NCBI GenBank assembly: GCA_964035545.1
Contig: OZ037771.1
Span: forward strand, 12,776,980-12,840,979
Reading direction: 5' to 3'
DNA: 64,000 nucleotides
Source of the DNA: Bugula neritina
Lineage: Eukaryota; Bryozoa; Gymnolaemata; Cheilostomatida; Bugulidae
The position numbers were made by a program, and so were the translations under genes. The notes under the pieces were generated by a model. That model ran no database searches and was not told the DNA's origin. It was given only the letters and a program-made list of their open reading frames with translations. Shown in pieces: positions 58,501 to 64,000 of the stretch. Numbering within the stretch: the first letter of the stretch is position 1; the number at the start of each line of letters is the position of its first letter.

Positions 58501-61366
58501 GATACCCATTAGTCTTTAGTAATATCATCTTGTAATAACATGATGTCATTCTACATCTGTGCAGAGTATTTGCAAGCTGTTTTATAAATCAGCAACTTTG
58601 TGAATAATCTGGAGTTGTATTCCCTTATAGAAATCCTTCACCATTCCGATCCGTAACCACGCTCAGAATAAGTACGGTATTTGTGAGGTACGTATTCACC
58701 CGACATGTTCATACGAAGCCTGTGTCAGCCTGTATAATGTAGCCTTCTTGTTCATACTAAGTACAGTTTCTATCTTGCGACGCGTGTGTAGCCCCCCCCA
58801 TACAATGAGTAGTGAATCTGTAGGAAACTCAGCCAATCTATTTCTGTTTATAGACTTGTGTGATCCTCAACTCTGAATATAATATGGGACTTCATGTCAA
58901 GGCCAAGAAGCACATCACCACATTGAAGGTTAGTTTCTCACCAGTCTGTCTGTCTCACCAGTCTGTCTGTCTGTGTGTCTCACGCTGTCTGTCTGTATGT
59001 CTCACCAGTCTGTCTGTATGTCTCACCAGTCTGTCTGTATGTCTCACCAGTCTGTTTGTCTGTCTCGCTATTTATTCAGCGTAGTTTGAAGTAGTCTTAC
59101 AGAATATGTAGAATAGTACACCTTTATTACAGTTTAATAATTCAACTTGCAATTGTTATCTGATGAATATTGTTTTATATAACTTGTACATTTCTGTGTT
59201 GCATGATAATTATTAACATTTTACACCGTCACTTGTTTGTATTGCATTGCACTGGTATAGCAATAAACCTATTAACTATTTCACAGGGAGTTGCCCGCAC
59301 AATGAGGGCTAGCGGAGGCTGGTTGGAGAAGCAGATGTCTGTGAGAGACAATGACTTCTGGAATGTTCAGGTATACTTTGTCTCATCAGTTCAAGTGTAG
59401 AGGCTGTTGCCACTCTCTAACCCAGTCGCCAGTTCCGCCACCTTTAGAAATGTATTTAATGGAAACGCTATTGTCTGTAGGTGAAGCCACAAGTTGCTGC
59501 TAGTAATCCGGTTGTTATAACCGCAGCCACTTCTCCAGTGGAATATGATGCTAAGACAGGAAGTTCAACAGCTGACCTGGTTAGTTTTATTAGTATACTG
59601 GACTAGCTTGACCATACGGCCCGGCTGGTGTAGTGTAAGCTGAGTTAGTGTAGTGTAAGCTGAGCTAGTGTAAGCTGAGCTAGTGTAAGCTGAGTTAGTG
59701 TAGTGTAAGCTGAGTTAGTATAGTGTAAGCTGAGTTAGTGTAGTGTAAGCTGAGTTAGTGTAAGCTGAGTTAGTATAGTGTAAGCTGAGTCAGTGTAAGC
59801 TGAGTTAGTATAGTGTAAGCTGAGTCAGTGTAAGCTGAGTTAGTATAGTGTAAGCTGAGTTAGTATAAGCTGAGTTAGTGTAGTGTAAGCTGAGTTAGTG
59901 TAGTGTAAGCTGAGCTAGTGTAAGCTGAGCTAGTGTAAGCTGAGTTAGTGTAGTGTAAGCTGAGTTAGTATAGTGTAAGCTGAGTTAGTGTAGTGTAAGC
60001 TGAGTTAGTGTAAGCTGAGTTAGTATAGTGTAAGCTGAGTCAGTGTAAGCTGAGTTAGTATAGTGTAAGCTGAGTTAGTATAAGCTGAGTTAGTATAGTG
60101 TAAGCTGAGTTAGTATAGTGTAAGCTGAGTTAGTATAGTGTAAGCTGAGTTAGTATAGTGTAAGCTGAGCTAGTATAGTATAAGCTGAGTTAGTATAGTG
60201 TAAGCTGAGTTAGTGTAGTGTAAGCTGAGTTAGTATAGTGTAAGCTGAGTTAGTGTAGTGTAAGCTGAGTTAGTATAGTGTAAGCTGAGTTAGTGTAAGC
60301 TGAGTTAGTGTAAGCTGAGTTAGTGTAAGCTGAGCTAGTGTAAGCTGAGTTAGTGTAGTGTAAGCTGAGTTAGTGTAAGCTGAGTTAGTGTAGTGTAAGC
60401 TGAGTTAGTATAGTGTAAGCTGAGCTAGTGTAAGCTGAGTTAGTATAGTGTAAGCTGAGCTAGTGTAAGCTGAGTTAGTATAGTGTAAGCTGAGCTAGTG
60501 TAAGCTGGTAGGAAGTGATATGGGGACGTAACTAGTCTACTTCGTGTTTGTTTCTAGTTTGACCTGAAGGATCCCCAGATTGGTTTCCTCCATTCTATCC
60601 TCACTGGGGTTGTCAGCATCTCTTCTTATAAGAAGATGAAGGTATGTCCTCTACACATATTCGTGGGAGTAAGCCTATTAATATATATCTGTTGTTCATT
60701 ACTTGGCACTGTTCTAATACATTGCATGCGGGCTGTAGGCAACACAGACTGTGCCCCAGCACATTGAGGATAATGCAAAGAAGGAACAACGGGCTATGAT
60801 AGTAAAGATGTGCACCACGACTGGCCACCTGGTCATTAGCATTGCTAGGTGAGCTTTCAGTATACTCTAATGTTATGTACTTGTATATAATATACTCTTG
60901 TGTATAATATAGTATAATGTAATATACTTGTATGTAGTATAATGTAATGTGCTATTTTATTTTATTATACTTTCTTATCTTGCTCGCCTAGACAGCTGCA
61001 AGGCTACCCGTGCAGGACTACATACTAATATGCTATAATGTAATATAATATTATACTCTAATGTAATATAATGTACTTCAACACTCTCATGTTACATGAT
61101 ATGCTCCTATATTATATACTTCGATATAGCATATTATACTCTAATACTATTGTGCAGTATTTGTATCAGCACTGTGAGCTGTCTACTATACAATGTTTAC
61201 CTGTGCACCGTGTAGGCGAGTCATAGAGAGAGAGGTGAGAGCCAAGATACTGGAGTACTACCCGGAAGTTACCCCACAGCTGATAGATATCATAGCCGGT
61301 CTGCAGCCAGATATCCTCAAACTGATAGCCAGCACACCAATTCTCGACTCACCCCCTCCTATGTGA
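43537..61366 (+). CDS. RGG-rich, Met/Asn/Gln-repeat protein with six U1/matrin-type zinc fingers
   Basis: 25 coding exons: 43537-44338, 44586-47142, 51640-51688, 51775-51861, 52248-52331, 52444-52488, 52708-52794, 52900-52980, 53442-53504, 53798-53881, 54184-54267, 54757-54810, 55071-55133, 55321-55401, 55644-57524, 57968-58042 (or from 57989), 58154-58228, 58379-58432, 58631-58687, 58854-58928, 59287-59370, 59481-59579, 60558-60641, 60739-60848, 61216-61366. All junctions keep frame; total 2,321 residues. Domains: Arg/Gly-rich with GRGAPGPP repeats (1-240), MGNM-type repeats (~880-1090), six fingers of form CxxC...Hx5H (CQICDN, CEICEV, CQTCAV, CEICSK, CELCPD, CETCVI), a coiled coil and NQQMPMN repeats between fingers 4 and 5, and a helical C-terminus. 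U1/matrin fingers bind RNA or structured nucleic acid, so a nuclear RNA-binding role is likely. Orthologue not recognised. Confidence 0.85.
44586..47142 (+). CDS. Large exon 2 of the zinc-finger gene (MGNM repeats)
   Basis: A single 2,557-nt exon. Its start after TATTTGTAG joins exon 1 in phase (G|CG), and its end GGGAG/GTAAGA joins the 49-nt exon at 51640 (AG|T). It begins with an aromatic block (YRAWYEKWYRYSQATG). A Ser/Asn/Gln-rich disordered stretch follows, then a helical block (AINKVMGAAMKNNPALVQDI) and about 25 imperfect MGNMxNMxSQ repeats ending near VHNMGR. The composition is prion-like. The TAA-like stop seen beyond 47142 lies in the intron and is not used in the spliced product. 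Confidence 0.85.
49404..49602. mobile_element. 199-bp MITE with 11-bp perfect terminal inverted repeats
   Basis: CAGTGCTCCCT (49404-49414) and AGGGAGCACTG (49592-49602) are perfect inverted ends, and the similarity continues inward for roughly 25 bp with mismatches. The CAG...CTG ends suggest a hAT-type non-autonomous element. No clean 8-bp target duplication is visible. Intronic. Confidence 0.7.
50142..50558. mobile_element. ~417-bp foldback (long inverted-repeat) element
   Basis: Left arm from 50142 (CAATTGGGTCATCTTATGCA) and right arm ending 50558 (AAGTAAAATGACCCAATTG) are inverted copies over about 150 bp each, at roughly 80% identity by eye. The central part is also palindromic (TTTTCTATGGTTGTTTTTT versus AAAAAAACCATAGAAAATT). 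The transcribed intron would form a long imperfect hairpin. Probably a MITE or foldback transposon; no ORF. Confidence 0.85.
52985..53245. repeat. 57-bp minisatellite in intron 8 of the zinc-finger gene
   Basis: About four and a half copies of a TGATGTGTTACCATGGCTAY... unit, with anchors at 53051, 53108, 53165 and 53222. The period is a multiple of three, and the frame of exon 8 stays open through the whole tract. Confidence 0.92.
54470..54608 (-). mobile_element. tRNA-derived SINE, minus-strand copy E
   Basis: The reverse complement begins with TGGTGTAGTGGTTAGAGTGC, has box B-like GGTTCGAGTCCC and the family body GGAAGACCATCCAGTCATAA. Intronic in the zinc-finger gene, antisense. The 3' part is truncated or diverged. 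Confidence 0.82.
55644..57524 (+). CDS. Exon 15 of the zinc-finger gene: coiled coil and NQQM repeats
   Basis: A 627-codon phase-0 exon. It opens with an acidic region (DTYPDDIDMDW). A Glu/Gln/Arg-rich helix follows that should form a coiled coil, from RRAEMEEAKRRLEED to about EFEDQQCKLMLKQQK. Then come ten exact 7-residue MPMNNQQ units (56132-56341), a longer 12-residue array of NQQMGPNQQMPM type (to about 56930), looser QQM repeats, and a Lys/Ser/Pro-rich end. The exon stops at CAG/GTAAGT. Translation past 57524 to the stop at 57656 would be intron sequence. Confidence 0.85.
58935..59075. repeat. CTGTCTGT/TCACCAG minisatellite
   Basis: Repeated CACCAGTCTGTCTGTATGTCT units at the start of the intron after exon 20. 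Intronic; the open frame is chance. Confidence 0.85.
59618..60508. repeat. Two-unit (15/20 bp) minisatellite, ~890 bp
   Basis: About fifty units, each ending in TAAGCTGAGTTA (some GAGCTA or GAGTCA), arranged as a mix of 15-bp GTGTAAGCTGAGTTA and 20-bp GTGTAGTGTAAGCTGAGTTA forms. It fills most of the intron between exons 22 and 23 of the zinc-finger gene. Higher-order blocks are repeated within it. Confidence 0.95.
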
Positions 61367-62340
61367 ATATGTAGCCCCAGTGGAAACTCAACTATGTTGT
61401 AGATATTTGTATTTACACTGCTTATATAGTTTACTACTCTTTTATAGTAATTAGTTATTGTGTCACGTTAAGCCAACACTGACTTTCCTAGTGATTTAAA
61501 CATTCATGTTGCACTGCATCAAAATGACACAAATTTCTCCTTCACCAATGATGTGGCAATACAAAGTTCATCAGATGATGCATGTGATCTTGAATGTTGT
61601 ATTCATAGGTTTTAGTAAGATTTGTACTCTTTCAATGAATATTATATTGTATGGGTTTTTGTATAAAGTTTATATTGTGGCTAAAATATAGAATTGGTTA
61701 CTTTTCTCGGCAACCTTCATTGCTGATGAGTGTTGATTATCAATAAATACACATACTATAAAAGACTGAAAACAATGTGACAATTCAGAAAACTAAGTGC
61801 ATAAAGACTGCAAAATACTAAATAGGAGTTGTCTACTCGTAAAACTTGAATTCGGCTTATCTGAGCCTGCAGCAACTATCAGTAACTGGACGGTGGGCTC
61901 TGGCATGCTGTTCGCTTATATTAAAATGCTTTGTAGTCTTAGTTGAAGTCATGGAGGTAATGGAGAATCTGAAACTCCACAGTCCTGCAACAGCAATCAT
62001 TGGCCTCAGTTCATAACAAAGTAAGAGTAAGTGGGAAGGGGGCTAGACTAATTTCATTTCATTTTCAACGATAATAAAAGACTAGTGACTAAGAATTACA
62101 AAAAATTACAGCAAATTATTTTCAGTCTAATGCCTTCAGTATTTTTTTGCTGCATTTCATTGAATGACTACATCATATTATACTTTATGATATTAGAACT
62201 ATAGGAAACTGCAAGTATTTCATTGGTCACTCACCTGGAGACGCTCTGAATAAACTCCAGGGTTGCAAGGCATTTATATTTGGGAGAATCAAACTGTGAC
62301 TCGCCACTAACGGTTGCTAAGAGTTGCAGAGAAACCAAAT
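61367..62340. other. 3' UTR of the zinc-finger gene and intergenic DNA
   Basis: The stop is at 61364-61366. AATAAA-type signals occur near 61743 (CAATAAATACAC). No further gene is supported in this stretch. Confidence 0.5.
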
Positions 62341-62344
62341 TACT

Positions 62345-62560
62345 AATCTGCAATATAAACATATCTACAGCATAAACATATCTACAATGTAAACATATCT
62401 ACAATGTAAACATATCTACAATATAAACATATCTACAATATAAACATATCTACAATGTAAACATATCTACAATGTAAACATATCTACAATGTAAACATAT
62501 CAATAGCATAAACATATCTACAATGTAAAAAAATTTACAGTGAAAACTAATCTACAGTAA
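62345..62560. repeat. 17-bp minisatellite ACATATCTACAATGTAA
   Basis: About eleven imperfect 17-bp units with AATGTAA, AATATAA and GCATAA variants, decaying toward 62580. Intergenic. Confidence 0.92.
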
Positions 62561-62650
62561 ACACATTTACAGTGTGAACACATTTACAGTATGAAATAGT
62601 CAATAATAGCTATTCCTATAATAGACCATGTAAAACTCAGCCAATCAGCG

Positions 62651-62877
62651 AAGTGTACCAGGTCAATGTCTTACCATTGTAACTGATATAAAATTCTGCA
62701 AGTTCAATTGCAAAATGCATGCTTCTAAAAGCTAGTTGTGCAACTTTTTTTTCATGCATTATTTAATTTCATATCTTAAATTGATGACTCTTGAAATGAT
62801 TTTTTAAAATGTCTAAATTAAGTGTTTATAAAACGCAAATAAAAATTGCATGTCTAGAAAAATGACCTGGTACACTT
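62651..62877. mobile_element. Candidate 227-bp MITE with 15-bp inverted ends
   Basis: AAGTGTACCAGGTCA (62651-62665) and TGACCTGGTACACTT (62863-62877) are perfect inverted repeats flanking an AT-rich, ORF-free core. No target duplication is evident, so the identification is tentative. Confidence 0.5.
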
Positions 62878-63210
62878 TTGCAACTTAAGGCCAATTATTA
62901 CATAACTGCCAGCTTAGTAGTTATTTGTTGTTGCAGCTTGAATGGGTTATTGTTTAGCATTGGAAGCTTGCAGTAAACATCTGTGAATTTGGTACATGAC
63001 TTTGATTGGCTGGTTTTTGAATGGCCCTTTAGTATATGCATCTGGATGGCTGGGTAGTGTGGACTCCGCCTACATCTAGCTAATGTACAGTAGCCAATCC
63101 ACAGTAGTATTACAAAATTTCTGTTTAACAAATGAAATATTCTGGTCATTTGTTTTGTACTTTACAATAGTAAATATTCTATTCAACTAGAATTTTATTG
63201 TATGTAAGCC

Positions 63211-64000
63211 ATGGGAACTACTAAGAGGTTAAATCAACCACCCATGCTGGTAATATTGTTGCTCGCAGTAATAGCAAGTCCACACCATATAAATATACAC
63301 ATAAGCTATTATGTACAGCTTATGAATGCTGAAATGACCCCATTTCTTACTTTCAATTTGAAAAAAATTGTATTACATATTCTGCCACTTCTGCACCAAG
63401 AATTTGTTTTCCTTTTAAATTTTGAAAATAGTAGTCAGTTTCTGCAGCAGTCAACTGCATCCACAATAAACAACGTAAGCTTTCAAATAAACTATAAATA
63501 TATGAAATATTAGTGTGGAAACAATGTAATTTAGTTCTTGCTATGATGAAAAATTACAAGAATATTATATTGTAAAAGCTAGATATAGATTTCTATAAAA
63601 TGGCACAGGTAAAAATAACACATTTTTACTTGAAATTCTAAATTTCATCAGTCACCAATGGTGGCTGTAGATTACAGAGAGCATAGCAGACTCATAATCA
63701 TAAGGATGGTCAGCCCACTGAGCAAAATCCAACTCCAACCTTTCATTTGGGTTACCAACGCACTAAAGCATATAATGTAAGACAAACAAAAAACAGTGGT
63801 TTTAATGAAACATGTGAAGGAAGCGAACAGAAAACGTTATCAACAGAGTCAGCTGATATAGAGCAACAGAACTCATCTGACAGCCATCCTCATAGTCAGA
63901 CTTCCTCAGAAGTAACTGAGTTACCAGAATCATCAACTACTCAGAAAAAAAGATCTGCACATTCTATTGATAGACGAAAATCAAAAGTTGGAAGAAAAGG
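63211..64000 (+). CDS. 5' end of an unrecognised gene, cut off by the window edge
   Basis: Candidate exon 63211-63472 starts at an ATG in good context (AGCCATGG) and encodes a hydrophobic segment near the N-terminus (MLVILLLAVIASPHHI), possibly a signal peptide. It ends at AACAAC/GTAAGC in phase 0. A second open block begins after a GAGCATAG acceptor-like site at 63687 and stays open to the window end. It is rich in Ser, Thr, Gln and Glu with a basic end (RRKSKVGRK). The joint is phase compatible but inferred. No domain is recognised, and the second block is better supported than the first. Confidence 0.4.

Overview
This is nuclear DNA from an animal. The genes are split by many GT-AG introns, the sequence is AT-rich, and it is full of SINEs, retrotransposons, inverted-repeat elements and micro/minisatellites. 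The protein types (an SLC18B1-like transporter, a C-type-lectin/EGF receptor, a matrin/U1-type zinc-finger protein) point to a metazoan, and an invertebrate such as a lophotrochozoan is my best guess. The sequence alone does not fix the species. There are no bacterial features, CRISPR arrays or rRNA genes.

Layout. 1-6.7 kb is intergenic, with a decayed R2-type (restriction-like-endonuclease) LINE on the minus strand (1389-3539), a 99-bp tandem duplication and a GC-rich open frame of unknown nature. 8.25-10.07 kb is an array of eight ~240-bp tandem units. Each unit carries an exon-like 87-nt block (81 in the first) bounded by splice-like sites and open in one common frame. 10.9-12.3 kb (minus) holds two exons of a lysine-rich single-pass membrane protein, and a Penelope-like (GIY-YIG class) remnant lies near 14.4-14.7 kb. 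16.4-26.6 kb (minus) is a multi-exon receptor: signal peptide, C-type-lectin-like module, EGF repeats, membrane span and short tail. Its introns contain tRNA-derived SINEs. 28.3-35.5 kb (plus) is a complete 11-exon SLC18B1-like transporter of 475 residues.

35,586-40,004 is an LTR retrotransposon with two 551-bp LTRs that read as identical and a 5-bp target duplication. It sits 83 bp past the transporter stop codon. Its single ORF has the order Gag-protease-integrase. Reverse transcriptase and most of RNase H are missing, and only the tail of RNase H survives, out of frame, after the integrase.

43.5-61.4 kb (plus) is one gene of 25 coding exons (about 2,321 residues). It has an RGG/Gly-Pro-rich N-terminus, Met/Asn/Gln low-complexity repeats and six U1/matrin-type zinc fingers, each built from the same exon module with an intron inside the CxxC pair. 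Two inverted-repeat elements lie in its largest intron. The last 0.8 kb appears to start another gene that runs off the window.

The genes look like ordinary neighbours rather than a pathway. The most unusual items are the tandem exon-like array, the exon-modular zinc-finger gene, and the RT-less but apparently young LTR element. All exon joins below were made by eye from splice consensus and reading phase; no transcript data or database search was available.
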